Positions 27,250 to 37,500 of a stretch of DNA of 64,000 nt are shown here, piece by piece. The stretch comes from an uncultured Desulfofustis sp. GTDB taxonomy: Bacteria; Desulfobacterota; Desulfobulbia; Desulfobulbales; Desulfocapsaceae. Each line of letters begins with the position of its first letter. Position 1 is the stretch's first letter. The DNA is taken from positions 1 through 64,000 of the forward strand of contig CAJQNS010000011.1 of the NCBI GenBank assembly GCA_905479735.1, written 5' to 3'. Below the pieces are notes generated by a model, which saw only the letters and a program-made list of their open reading frames with translations, did not search any database and had not been told where the DNA came from. A program made the translations under genes and the position numbers.

Positions 27250-28238
27250 CCTGACTCGCCGTAACCGACAATCACCTTGTCCTTTAAGTAGTCCATCTTG
27301 ATATAGGCAACGCGGCCTATATCCATACCAGTTCTACGCGGCTTATAGAGCATTTCCAGCACCTTTCTGAGCCGCACGTATTTCCTTCTGATGTCGCCTT
27401 CACCAAAAAATATCGGGAATGGATGTTCCACCAAATAGAGGATCAGTCCCTCGTCAGCATCCACATGCAGCTCGGAAATCGACTGCACCGGCAGATTCGG
27501 ATTATTGGATTCTGCCAGCTTGAGCAGATCGAGCGGGGCGTCAAGTTCTGAAGGCACCGTATCGAGATCCTCCGCCTGTTCGAGACCGGTGATCACCGGA
27601 TAGTCCAAATCCATACCATAGGTCGTTTTGACAAAGGTGTTCCCCTTACGATCCAGATAATAGAGCGGCGCCGCCTCATCCTCACCGACAGCGATGAGGG
27701 CATAGGGCTTAAATTCACGAACCTGCAGAATCAAGGTGCCGGGCCAGTTCCGCGCAACGGTGACCTGATCCACCCAAAGGCTTTCTTCCCTGACGTTTTC
27801 AGTTATCTGTCTTTCATCGACTGCAAAAAGACTGGCGCTCACTTTCACCCCTGAGGCTGCACGAATCTCATCTGCAGTCGAATTGGCGCAGCCCTCAACC
27901 CTGATCTGAGTAATTCTGAAATAATCGAGGTCTTCGAGCAGCACGGAAAAAAGACTGAAGCCGCCGCTTTTGAAGAACAGTGCTGCGGCACTGACCAGAC
28001 AGAAAATCAGCAACAGTTTTCTGCGGCCGCTCGGCTGGGGTGCGCTTTGATAAGATACCGGTCTACTGTCTTTACGTTTACTCCAATAATTATTGAGTTT
28101 CTTCAACAGGGATTTGCGCTGCTTCTTGTCCCGCTCATCGAACCGGAACGCACCCCTGCCGGTCTCAACTCCGCCACCTTCAACGCTGTAGCGATTTTTC
28201 TTTTTAGTCCCGAGTATCTTCTGCAGCCAATTTTTCAT
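27246..28238 (-). CDS. ftsQ: cell division protein FtsQ (POTRA)
   Basis: A 330-residue bitopic membrane protein. It has a long basic cytoplasmic part (about 90 residues), one transmembrane helix (LLLIFCLVSAAALFF), then the POTRA domain (FRITQIRVEGCANSTADEI), and the FtsQ beta domain with WPGTLILQVREFKPYAL. It scaffolds the FtsL/FtsB complex. Placed between murB and ftsA as usual. Confidence 0.93.
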   Translation of the reverse strand: MKNWLQKILGTKKKNRYSVEGGGVETGRGAFRFDERDKKQRKSLLKKLNNYWSKRKDSRPVSYQSAPQPSGRRKLLLIFCLVSAAALFFKSGGFSLFSVLLEDLDYFRITQIRVEGCANSTADEIRAASGVKVSASLFAVDERQITENVREESLWVDQVTVARNWPGTLILQVREFKPYALIAVGEDEAAPLYYLDRKGNTFVKTTYGMDLDYPVITGLEQAEDLDTVPSELDAPLDLLKLAESNNPNLPVQSISELHVDADEGLILYLVEHPFPIFFGEGDIRRKYVRLRKVLEMLYKPRRTGMDIGRVAYIKMDYLKDKVIVGYGESG

Positions 28239-28249
28239 ATCTGCTTAAA

Positions 28250-29179
28250 CTAGCCGAGAAATTGGACTTCGGGTATCAACTCGACACCACTTGTCTGCAT
28301 AACTCTTTCTTTTATCTCATCGATCAAAGCCAGCACATCATGGGCACTTGCTTGACCACAATTGACAATGAAATTGGCGTGTTTTTCGGATACGGCAGCA
28401 TCGCCGATGCGCCTCCCCTTCAGTCCAGCTTCATCGATCAATTGGCCGGCACTGATCTCCTCCGGATTTCTAAACACCGAACCGCAATTAGGTTGTCCAT
28501 AGGGCTGCCGCTCTTTTCTCTTTTCCTTGAGCGTCCGAATAGTTTCTTTTATCTGCTCAGGAGCTGCGGTTTTGAAGCTCATGGTCACGCCCGTTACCAC
28601 TGCATTTTTTCGGCCTGCCAATACTCGACAGGTGCGGTAGCTGAAATTGAGATGTTTCTCACTAATAATTTCTATTTTATCGTGGTCAACCAGTTCGATC
28701 GATCTGATCACATCGGCCATTGATCTGCCCCAGGCCCCGGCATTCATCACCACGCCGCCACCGACGGTTCCGGGAATCCCCGAGGCAAACTCGAATCCGG
28801 ACAAACCGCTGTCGGCACACCAGGAGGAGAGCTTGGCAAGCCCTACCCCGGCACCTGATTTAACCCAGTTGCTCCCTTGATCCCTCTCAGGGTCGCGGCC
28901 AATGTACTTGAAGCCTTCTCCCAAAACAATAACTATCCCGCCAAAGCCCTCGTCGGCGGCCAGTATATTCGATCCTCTGCCCAGCAGTTTCCAGCGCAGC
29001 TCCTCTAGCCGGCAGAATTTCAGCACCTCCTGCAGATCTTCCACATCAAGCAGTGTGACCAGAGCGTCAGCGGGTCCCCCGATCCGATAAGTGGTCCAGG
29101 CCGACAACGGCACATCCCACTGGATCTTACCTCTGACAACTCCAGTCAGCACTGCTTTTTGGGAGGAGCTCAGACTCAT
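28250..29179 (-). CDS. murB: UDP-N-acetylenolpyruvoylglucosamine reductase
   Basis: A 309-residue FAD enzyme. TYRIGGPADALV begins the FAD domain, GIPGTVGGGVVMNAGAWG binds flavin, and PNCGSVFRNP holds the catalytic Ser. GRRIGDAAVSEKHANFIVN follows. It reduces UDP-GlcNAc-enolpyruvate to UDP-MurNAc. Its start abuts the murC stop. Confidence 0.96.
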   Translation of the reverse strand: MSLSSSQKAVLTGVVRGKIQWDVPLSAWTTYRIGGPADALVTLLDVEDLQEVLKFCRLEELRWKLLGRGSNILAADEGFGGIVIVLGEGFKYIGRDPERDQGSNWVKSGAGVGLAKLSSWCADSGLSGFEFASGIPGTVGGGVVMNAGAWGRSMADVIRSIELVDHDKIEIISEKHLNFSYRTCRVLAGRKNAVVTGVTMSFKTAAPEQIKETIRTLKEKRKERQPYGQPNCGSVFRNPEEISAGQLIDEAGLKGRRIGDAAVSEKHANFIVNCGQASAHDVLALIDEIKERVMQTSGVELIPEVQFLG

Positions 29180-30565
29180 TTACTTATCAACCTTTTCGAG
29201 CAGGGCCAGCAGATCCTCGCCGGCCCTGAAGATATTTCCGGCTCCCAGGGTCAAGACCAGGTCGCCGGGCAGTAGATTATCTTTCACCGCTTCCGCCAGT
29301 TTCTCAACTTCCCCGATATAAGCAGTTTTTCGCTGACCGTGTTGCTTGATCTTTTCGAGCAGCCGCAGACTGTCGATACCCTCAATCGGTTCCTCACTTG
29401 CCGCATAGATATCGGTCATCACCAGGTAGTCCGCTTGATGGAAGCAGGTCTGAAATTCACTGAATAATCCTTTGGTACGGCTGTAGCGATGAGGCTGGAA
29501 AAGGACTACCAGCCGTTTATCCGGCCAGGCCTGCTTGACGGCACTGAGAGTGGCGAGAATCTCCGTCGGGTGATGGCCGTAATCATCGACCACCGTTATG
29601 CCGCCGGCTACCCCCTTGAGTTCCAGTCGACGCTGAACACCGGCAAAAGAGCCGAGCGCTTCGGCAATGACGGAAAAATCGATTTCGAGCTCCAGCCCGA
29701 CACAGATGGAGGCCAGGGAGTTGTAGACATTGTGCTTGCCTGGTTGGGGCAGTTCCACCGTACCCAGCAATTCTCCTTCCCGGTAGGCATCGAAACGGCT
29801 GCGGCCATTTTCAACCTTGAGGTTTTCGGCATACACTTCGGCCTGCCGGGTAAGCCCGTAGGTAATCACCCGCTTGCTTATCCGGGGCAGCACCTCGGCT
29901 ACATTTTTGTCATCCAGACAGATAATGGCGGCACCGTAAAAAGGTACCTTGTCGATGAACTCTACGAAGGCCTCTTTGACCTGGTCAATATCAGCGTAGA
30001 AATCCGGATGCTCAAAATCGATATTGGTTACCACCTCGAGCACCGGTGAAAGCTTCAGAAACGAGCCGTCGCTCTCATCCGCTTCGGCCACCAGGAACTC
30101 TCCTTCGCCAAGCTTGGCATTGCCCCCCAGGCAATCGACTTTACCACCAACCACGATAGTGGGGTCAAGGCCGGCCTGGGCCATGATCCAGCTCACCATC
30201 GAGGTGGTAGAGGTTTTGCCATGGCTTCCGGCAATGGCAATACCGTATTTTTTCAGGCGCATCAGCTCGGCCAGCATCTCCGCCCGCATCACCACCGGGA
30301 TTCCCTGTTCGCGGGCGGCCAAAATCTCGGGGTTGTTATCGGAGATGGCCGATGAGGCAACGATTACATCGGCTCCTTCGACCCATTGGCTATCATGTCC
30401 CGTGAACACACTGCAGCCCAACTCTCCCAGGCGATCGGTGATCTTCGACCGGTTCAGATCGGAGCCAGTAACCCGGTAGCCCAGGTTGGCCAGCAGCTCG
30501 GCAATGCCGCTCATACCGATGCCCCCGATACCGACGAAATGTATATGTTTGGTCTTCCGGTGCAT
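29180..30565 (-). CDS. murC: UDP-N-acetylmuramate--L-alanine ligase
   Basis: A 461-residue Mur ligase. HFVGIGGIGMSGIAELL is the UDP-binding start, AGSHGKTSTTSMV the ATP P-loop, and VVDDYGHHPTEI the C-terminal signature. It adds L-Ala to UDP-MurNAc. murG ends 3 bp before its start. Confidence 0.97.
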   Translation of the reverse strand: MHRKTKHIHFVGIGGIGMSGIAELLANLGYRVTGSDLNRSKITDRLGELGCSVFTGHDSQWVEGADVIVASSAISDNNPEILAAREQGIPVVMRAEMLAELMRLKKYGIAIAGSHGKTSTTSMVSWIMAQAGLDPTIVVGGKVDCLGGNAKLGEGEFLVAEADESDGSFLKLSPVLEVVTNIDFEHPDFYADIDQVKEAFVEFIDKVPFYGAAIICLDDKNVAEVLPRISKRVITYGLTRQAEVYAENLKVENGRSRFDAYREGELLGTVELPQPGKHNVYNSLASICVGLELEIDFSVIAEALGSFAGVQRRLELKGVAGGITVVDDYGHHPTEILATLSAVKQAWPDKRLVVLFQPHRYSRTKGLFSEFQTCFHQADYLVMTDIYAASEEPIEGIDSLRLLEKIKQHGQRKTAYIGEVEKLAEAVKDNLLPGDLVLTLGAGNIFRAGEDLLALLEKVDK

Positions 30566-30568
30566 TTG

Positions 30569-31678
30569 TTACTTCCTTGACAGATCCAGGCAGATACCCA
30601 CTATCCGCTCGGCGGCATCACTGATGCCCAGTTTCTTCATCGACTCGGACATGGTTTCGAGCCGGGTCTGATCATTGATAATTCTAAGAATCTCCTCGGC
30701 CAGCATTTGCGGAGTAAGATCCTGCTGGGCAAACATCACTGCAGCCCCGCTCTCCACATACCAAGCTCCATTTTTTTCCTGGTGGTTGTCTGCAGCATAG
30801 GGATAGGGAATCAACACCGCCGGCACACCAACCACACCGATCTCCGCCAGAGTGGTCGCTCCGGCTCGAGAGACGATAAGATCTGCCTGCTGGTAGAGCT
30901 CGGCCATATCGGTGAAAAAGGCCGAAACCAGGTGATCGATGCCCATCTCTTCATAGGCCTGCTTAACCATCTGTTCATCATCGCGGCCGGTCTGGTGAAT
31001 TACTCGGACTGAGGAAAAGGCCTCCATACCGCCTCTCAAGGCCTCGACGATCATTTCATTGACCGCGTGAGCTCCCTGGCTGCCGCCGAGAATAAGCAGT
31101 GTCCGTCGGCCATTGCCCGAACCTCTGCGGCGGCCGGCTTCAATGATTTTCTTGCGGACCGGATTTCCAGTCAGCACCGATTTTCCAGCGGGAAAAAATT
31201 TCTCGCTCTGGGGCAGCGACAGGCAGACCCTGTCGACCAGCCTTCCCAGCTTGCGGTTGGCTAGTCCGGGAACCGAGTTCTGTTCGTGTATCATCGTTGG
31301 TCGACGCAGCAGCCAGGCTGCCGCCACTACCGGCCCGGTAACGTAGCCGCCCACGCCCAGAACGACATCGGGATTAAATTTCAAGATATGGTAGCATGAC
31401 TCCATAACAGAGAGGGGCAGCACGACAAGGGCCTTGAGCAATTCCCAGACATTCTTTCCCTTGAGCCCATAAGAATGAATGGCCGTCACCGAAAAACCAG
31501 AGCGGGCAAGTGAATCGCGGTCCAGTCTCCGCCTGGTCCCGACGAACAGCACGCTGCTCTCCGGCACTGCCTCCCGCACCTGGTCGGCCGTCGCTACGGC
31601 CGGAAACAGATGACCGCCGGTACCGCCGCCGGTGAGTAGCAATCGCAATGTTGATTTATTGCTGCCGGTGTCGCTCAC
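30569..31678 (-). CDS. murG: UDP-N-acetylglucosamine transferase, lipid II synthesis
   Basis: A 369-residue GT28 glycosyltransferase. LTGGGTGGHLFPAVA is the first glycine loop, LGVGGYVTGP the second, and ILGGSQGAHAVNE the UDP-GlcNAc site. It converts lipid I to lipid II at the inner membrane face. It overlaps murD by 4 bp; the usual ftsW gene between them is absent. Confidence 0.97.
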   Translation of the reverse strand: MSDTGSNKSTLRLLLTGGGTGGHLFPAVATADQVREAVPESSVLFVGTRRRLDRDSLARSGFSVTAIHSYGLKGKNVWELLKALVVLPLSVMESCYHILKFNPDVVLGVGGYVTGPVVAAAWLLRRPTMIHEQNSVPGLANRKLGRLVDRVCLSLPQSEKFFPAGKSVLTGNPVRKKIIEAGRRRGSGNGRRTLLILGGSQGAHAVNEMIVEALRGGMEAFSSVRVIHQTGRDDEQMVKQAYEEMGIDHLVSAFFTDMAELYQQADLIVSRAGATTLAEIGVVGVPAVLIPYPYAADNHQEKNGAWYVESGAAVMFAQQDLTPQMLAEEILRIINDQTRLETMSESMKKLGISDAAERIVGICLDLSRK

Positions 31679-33054
31679 TGGTGCATCCCCGTGGGTTTTT
31701 TCTGGTGAAGCCGGTGCACCGCCTCAATGAAGCGGGCTCCTCTTTCCTTGTAATTGTCAAACATGTCGAAGCTGGCGCAGGCCGGGGAAAAAAGCACTGT
31801 GTCTCCCGGCTCGCAGGCTGCCGATGCCCGTAGAACCGCCTCATCAAGCGTGGCCGGATAATCGACCTCAACAAGATCGCCAAGCACCTCACCGATGGCT
31901 CGGGAGGCCTCACCGATAAGGATCAACTTCTTGACATGGGTGGCGACACTGTCTCTCAATAGAGTATAATCATCTCCCTTGTCCCTTCCGCCGGCGATGA
32001 GGACGATGGTGCTCTCCCGGCTGCCGATCTGGAGGATGGCGTTTTTCACGGCACCGGTGTTGGTCGCCTTCGAATCATTGATGTAAGTAATGTTATTGTA
32101 GCGGGCAACCCTCTGCAACCGATGTTCCCCGGATTCGAACTCGATGAGTGCCTGCTGCACCGCATCCTTCTCGAAGCCGAAATCTTTGGTTGCCAATAGT
32201 GCTGCAGCGCTGTTGAGCAGACCAGAGAGATTCTCCAGTCTCGAGCCGGCCAGCTCATAGGTGACGTCCGGCATGACCACCCGGCTGCCACGTATGGATG
32301 CCTCAAAATGATCTTCATGCCCAAACCTCGCCCATTCAACCCCGGTCATGGTTTCTGAGAATCGACGGCACAGAGGATCATCGCCGTTGATCACCGAAAA
32401 CGTCTTGGCCGATCCACCCTGAAACATATTCATTTTCGCCGCCGCATAACCTTCCACTGTTTCATGCCGATCGAGGTGATCCGGAGTGATATTGAGCAGG
32501 ATTCCTACCTCCGGCATGAAATCACCGCACAACTCCAGCTGAAAACTTGAAAGCTCGAGGACTACCGCCTCGTATTCTTCGTCCGAGAGTAGATACTCGC
32601 CGATCGGTGTACCGATATTTCCACCGACAAAGACATTTTTCCCCGCCGCTTTGAATATCGATCCGATCAGTTCGGTGACCGTTGTTTTGCCGTTGGTACC
32701 GGTCACCCCGATCACCGGAGCTTTGAATTTATCGGCGGCCAGGGCGAGTTCTCCAAGAATCGTGGCTCCTGACTGCCTGACCTTTTCCAAAACCGAGTGA
32801 CGGTAATTAACTCCCGGGCTGGCAACCACAATGTCAGCCCGGGCCAGAAATCCCGTACTGTGGCCGCCTCCTTCGTACTCGGCTACGCACTGGTCGAGCA
32901 ACTCCTGCTCCTTGGAGCTCAGATCAGAATAATTTCTGATGTCACTAACCAATACCCTGATCCCGCTCTCGCACAGGTAGCGGACTAGCGCCTGGCTGGC
33001 CCGGCCGAAGCCGACGACCGCCATTGTGTCCCCTATCGTTGCCTGCGGTACCAT
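31675..33054 (-). CDS. murD: UDP-N-acetylmuramoylalanine--D-glutamate ligase
   Basis: About 459 residues. MAVVGFGRASQALV starts the UDP-binding domain, GVTGTNGKTTVTELI is the ATP loop, and NDSKATNTGAV is the C-terminal signature. It adds D-Glu in the cytoplasm. ATG 33054 is preferred: the longer TTG 33087 frame would translate the mraY-tail remnant. This ATG overlaps the TGA that ends that remnant (TGATG), which suggests the original mraY-murD junction. Another possible start is ATG 33024. Confidence 0.95.
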   Translation of the reverse strand: MVPQATIGDTMAVVGFGRASQALVRYLCESGIRVLVSDIRNYSDLSSKEQELLDQCVAEYEGGGHSTGFLARADIVVASPGVNYRHSVLEKVRQSGATILGELALAADKFKAPVIGVTGTNGKTTVTELIGSIFKAAGKNVFVGGNIGTPIGEYLLSDEEYEAVVLELSSFQLELCGDFMPEVGILLNITPDHLDRHETVEGYAAAKMNMFQGGSAKTFSVINGDDPLCRRFSETMTGVEWARFGHEDHFEASIRGSRVVMPDVTYELAGSRLENLSGLLNSAAALLATKDFGFEKDAVQQALIEFESGEHRLQRVARYNNITYINDSKATNTGAVKNAILQIGSRESTIVLIAGGRDKGDDYTLLRDSVATHVKKLILIGEASRAIGEVLGDLVEVDYPATLDEAVLRASAACEPGDTVLFSPACASFDMFDNYKERGARFIEAVHRLHQKKPTGMHQ

Positions 33055-33140
33055 CAGTGTAGATTTACCCTTTGCGATGACCAGCAATGAATTATCAGGA
33101 TGATCAACAATCTCACCACGACCTAGATTTCATGCCAGCC
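33051..33140 (-). pseudogene. diverged second copy of the mraY 3' end
   Basis: Hand alignment to the true mraY 3' end (33423-33515) gives about 70 identical bases in 94 columns, with exact runs of 13 (TTTCATGCCAGCC) and 10 (ACCACGACCT). In the mraY frame it reads GWHEI, stop, VVVRLLIILII..., against [17 protein letters not shown]... in the gene. The lysine codon has become TAG and a small deletion shifts the frame later. Both copies end in CTGATGG. It overlaps the end of the 56-residue ORF and the murD start. Confidence 0.8.
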
Positions 33141-33283
33141 TGTTCAGCATTGGCATAATATTCCTTTTGTTTTCCGGCTAAGTGGCGATCAACCTCTCGG
33201 TTTTTAATGCCCAGGCCTGCCCAGGCAGCCCCCAGAACAAAACCAACGCTCGCTGCTATCCAGCCAATGATTACATAAGTCAT
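33113..33283 (-). CDS. small single-span membrane protein, 56 residues
   Basis: ATG 33283 is preceded by GGAGG at a good distance (GGAGGTACT). The frame gives one hydrophobic helix (VIIGWIAASVGFVLGAAWAGL) followed by a basic, charged tail (KNREVDRHLAGKQKEYY) and ends RSW. The last eight codons come from the mraY-tail remnant read in another frame, so the ORF is either a fusion or an insertion that took its stop from the remnant. I do not recognise a family. A 27-codon frame at 33343-33426, starting on the mraY stop, precedes it. Confidence 0.6.
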   Translation of the reverse strand: MTYVIIGWIAASVGFVLGAAWAGLGIKNREVDRHLAGKQKEYYANAEQAGMKSRSW

Positions 33284-33425
33284 AGTACCTCCATTTCTTT
33301 ATATCGGTTTAGCCGACTAAATCCCAACATCGGCACCTATCTTTAATTACCTAAGGCTATTACCAATCCTGTTGGACCGACATAGACGATCATCAGCATA
33401 TTTTTTTGTTTTTCTCTTGCTTCCA

Positions 33426-34505
33426 TCAGCGCAGTTTTAATGTGGCGATGGCCAGGAACCCAAGAATTATCGAGACGATCCAAAATCGGACCACGACCTT
33501 GGTTTCATGCCAGCCTTTTTTCTCAAAGTGGTGATGAAATGGAGCCATTAGAAATATCCGCTTGCCCTTGGTCATCTTGAAATAACCAACCTGCATAATC
33601 ACCGACAGCGCCTCCATGACGAAAATACCGCCGACGATTGCCAGAAGAATTTCCTGCTTGATAATCACCGCTATCGTACCCAAAGCGGCCCCCAGCGACA
33701 GCGAACCCACATCGCCCATGAAAACCTGGGCAGGATAGGCGTTGTACCAGAGGAAACCAAGACAGCCGCCGACCATGGCTCCGCAGAAGACTGCCAGTTC
33801 ACCACTACCGGCCACGTAGTGCACCTGCAGATAGTTCGAGATGACGATATTTCCGGCAATGTAGGAAAAAACCAGGTAGACCGCCGCAGAAACGATGGTA
33901 GGTCCGGTGGCTAGGCCGTCCAGCCCGTCAGTGAGATTTACAGCATTGGAAGCGCCAACTATGATGATGATCGCAAAAATGACATAGAACCAGCCCAGAT
34001 CTGGCCGGATATCCTTCAGAAAGGGTATAGCCAGATGCCCATCAAAGCCGGGGGCGTTGAAAATGAAAATACCTACCGCAGTGGCGCCGATAAGTTGGAG
34101 CAGAAGTTTGCCCCTGGCGCTGAGCCCGGCGCTCGTTTTTTTACTGATCTTCTTAAAGTCATCCAGGGCACCGATAAAGCCGAAAAAGCAAGTGACCAGC
34201 ATGGTCAGCCAGACATAACTGTTGTCCAGTCTGGCCCATAAAAATGATGAACCGATGATGGCTGCAAGGATAAGCAGCCCGCCCATGGTCGGCACCCCCT
34301 GTTTGTAGATATGGGTTTCTGGTCCATCATCTCGGATTACCTGACCGATCTGCGCTCTCTTCATCGACCTGATAAACCAGCTACCAAGGACGATAACGAT
34401 CAGAAAGGCGGTCACCGCTGCCAGGATGGAGCGAAAGGTGATGTACCTGAAAACGTTGAAGCCGATAAAAATCGTGTGTAATGGGTAGAGCAGATGGTAG
34501 AGCAT
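33426..34505 (-). CDS. mraY: phospho-MurNAc-pentapeptide transferase
   Basis: A 359-residue polytopic membrane enzyme with about ten helices. Catalytic acidic residues lie in GALDDFKK and [22 protein letters not shown] is the conserved histidine loop. It links phospho-MurNAc-pentapeptide to undecaprenyl phosphate to make lipid I. The 3' end has a diverged second copy about 370 bp downstream. It follows the murE-murF gene by 17 bp. Confidence 0.97.
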   Translation of the reverse strand: MLYHLLYPLHTIFIGFNVFRYITFRSILAAVTAFLIVIVLGSWFIRSMKRAQIGQVIRDDGPETHIYKQGVPTMGGLLILAAIIGSSFLWARLDNSYVWLTMLVTCFFGFIGALDDFKKISKKTSAGLSARGKLLLQLIGATAVGIFIFNAPGFDGHLAIPFLKDIRPDLGWFYVIFAIIIIVGASNAVNLTDGLDGLATGPTIVSAAVYLVFSYIAGNIVISNYLQVHYVAGSGELAVFCGAMVGGCLGFLWYNAYPAQVFMGDVGSLSLGAALGTIAVIIKQEILLAIVGGIFVMEALSVIMQVGYFKMTKGKRIFLMAPFHHHFEKKGWHETKVVVRFWIVSIILGFLAIATLKLR

Positions 34506-34522
34506 TGTTTGGCCTTAACGTT

Positions 34523-37500
34523 TTAACATCGTTCCATAATCTGGTCGACAACGGTGTCAAGCGCCAACCCGCGTGAAGCTTTGATCAGCAGCCAATCATC
34601 GGCCTGCAGGTGGGCAGCTCTGAAGAGTTCATCTATCCAGTCAATTATTTCGTTTTTGTCGCTAAACACCCTGATCCGGTCCGGATCCATTCCCGAAGCC
34701 TGAGCACCCTGTCTGATCTGATCGGCGAACTCTCCCACCAGGGCCAGAAAGGACAGATCCGATTGAGCTGCCACATTACCGATCGAACGGTGCAGGTCGC
34801 CACTGGCCTGGCCCAGTTCGAGCATATCTCCCAATACTGCCATTCTGCTGTGGGCCGACATTCCGCCGAGGGTCCGGAGGCCCGAAGCCATCGAGGCTGG
34901 GTTGGCATTGTAGCTGTCATTGAGAATTTTAAGTCCTAACGGTGAGGTAAGCCGCTCCATGCGTTTCGAGGAGGAGCGAAACTGCTCCAGGCCGGCAACG
35001 ATAGTGGCGAAATCGATTCCGGCAGCCTGGGAAATTGCTGCTGCAGCACAGCAGTTGCTGACGTTATGCAGTCCTGGGACACGAATGGTGAGATCTCTGC
35101 TCAATGCACCGATATGCAGAGTGAAACTCAGGTTACCGTTGTCATCGGTGGTAACTTTTTCTGCCCAAACCTCGGCTCCCCTGGCCACTCCCTGTTCAGA
35201 AACGGCAAAACCAACCTTTCTACTGCTGTACTTGTCGCTCAGTCTGACGATATGTTTGTCATCGAAATTAACCACATGGATACTTTCAGGCCTGCTCTGG
35301 TCAAACAGTTCGCCTTTGGCTGCCGCAACCCCTTCGATGGAACCGAGCCCCTCGAGATGGGCCTGGTGTACGTTGGTGATGCAGCAGATATCGGGGTCGC
35401 CGATCCTGGCCAGCCTGGCGATTTCACCAGGGCTGTTCATGCCCATCTCCAGAATCAGAGCGCGGTGATGGACAGAAACAGGCAGCAGTGAGAGCGGCAG
35501 ACCTATCAGATTATTTAAGTTGCCTGCCGTCTTCAGGACACGATCCGCTGGTCTATCCGGCCGATTCGGCCAGCGGTAGTTGAAGATGGCGCCGGTCATG
35601 TCCTTAACTGTGGTCTTCCCACAGCTTCCGGTCAGTCCGACGACCACCGGACGGCTGATCTCACGTACCCGGTCCAGTCGGTAACGGGCAAGATTGCCCA
35701 GGGCAGTCAACGTATCTGCCACCTGAACGCAGCTGACATCCCGATTATTCTGTTGAACATCGGAGACGACCAGACAGCGGGCTCCGTTTTCAACCGCGTT
35801 ATCCAGAAATTTGTGGCCGTCGAACAATTCGCCCTGCAGAGCCACGAAGATGTCATTATCGACGATTGTTCTGGTGTCGGTGGAAATGTCGCGAAAATGG
35901 CTGATTGCAGCTGTCCGGGCCACCTCCCCCCCCGTTGCTGCAGCCACGGTTTCCAGATCCCAGGCCAGACTGCTTTGCTGAGCGCAAAGCTTATCGTCAA
36001 AAAATCGGGTTTCCCGGCCGACAAGCTGGTAATCTTCATGCCCCTTGCCAGCGATGAGCACGATGTCGTCCTCTCCGCTGCGGGTCAGGGCCGCATGTAT
36101 TGCCGCGCCTCGCCCGCCAATCTCGAGGTAGCCCTGTTCCCCGGGTTCACTTCTGTTAAGCCACTCCGTAGAGCGCTGTTTCAGACCGGTTGGTGTTATT
36201 CCTTCGATAACCGCCTTGCGGATAGCGGCCGGCTCCTCTTCTCGCGGGTTGTCATCAGTCACGATGACTATATCGGCCAACCTGGCAGCTATTGCACCCA
36301 TCAGAGGCCGTTTCGATTCATCCCGGTTGCCGCCGCAGCCGAATACGCAGATCAGTCGCTCATGCTCCAGTGATTTCAGGGCGCCAAGGACTTTTTCCAG
36401 GGCGTCAGGCGTATGTGCATAATCGACGATTACGGTGGGCTGGCCGCCCGGTTTGTCCGCCAGCAGCAGGGGTTCGATTCGACCGGGAGCGCCGGCTGCG
36501 CGGCCGAGAAATTCTGCCCAACGGTCGGCCTCATACCCCAGTGCCGACAGGGCTGAAAAGGCAGCCAAAAGATTGCTGATATTAAACCTGCCGATCAAGG
36601 AGGACTCTATCTGGTAGTGCTGTCCTTTGTTATCGGCGATCTCACACCTGACACCGGCCAGTGACGCCGTATGGTCGACAAGCCTGACATCACAGTTCTC
36701 CGCCTCGCCGCAGACAACGGTAATCAACGGCAGTGACCGGCACAGCTCGGCCAGTTCCGCAGACCGATTCTCTCCATCTACTCTGCTACTTTGCTCAACC
36801 ACCACAACCGTTCCGCCGGAACGCATATGATGAGTGAACAATCTGCGTTTGGCGGCAAAATAGTCGCTCATCGTCTGGTGGTAGTCGAGGTGATCCTGAC
36901 TGAGATTGGTGAAGACGCCCAGGTCGAATTCCGTCGAGCCGAGGCGATGCTGCTGCAGGGCATGTGAAGACGCTTCCATTATCACATGGCTGACACCGCT
37001 GTCGGCCATCTTTCTCAACACGTTTTGCAGGGTCAGCGGATCGGGAGTGGTCAACGGAGCCGGTTCACGTATGCTTCTCCCATTGCCAAGGTCATAGCGA
37101 TACTCGACCGTACCGATCACCCCGGTCTGAACCCCAAGCTGCCGCAAGGTTTGTTCAATGAGATAGCAGACGGTAGTCTTGCCGTTGGTACCGGTGATGC
37201 CGACCATCGTCATTTCCGAGGCAGGATGTCTATAAAAGGCCGAGGCCAGTGGTGCCAAGGCTGCCCGGGAGTCTACCACCTCGATGACGGCTATCTCCAG
37301 GGTGGACAGATCCTCCTGCTCGATAGCCCCCCTCTCAACCACAACTGCCAAGGCTCCGCGCTGCACTGCTTCAGCGATGGATCGATGGCCGTCATGTTTG
37401 TCGCCCTTGATCGCTACGAACAAGGAAGACGGACCGGCGGCCCTGCTGTCGTCGCAAAGTCCTGCTATGATGACAGAGTCATCGATTAAACGAGTCGAGA

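Noticed and set aside
33054-33087. Longer murD N-terminus from TTG 33087
   Set aside because: The extra residues are translated mraY-tail remnant; ATG 33054 or 33024 gives the usual MurD start.
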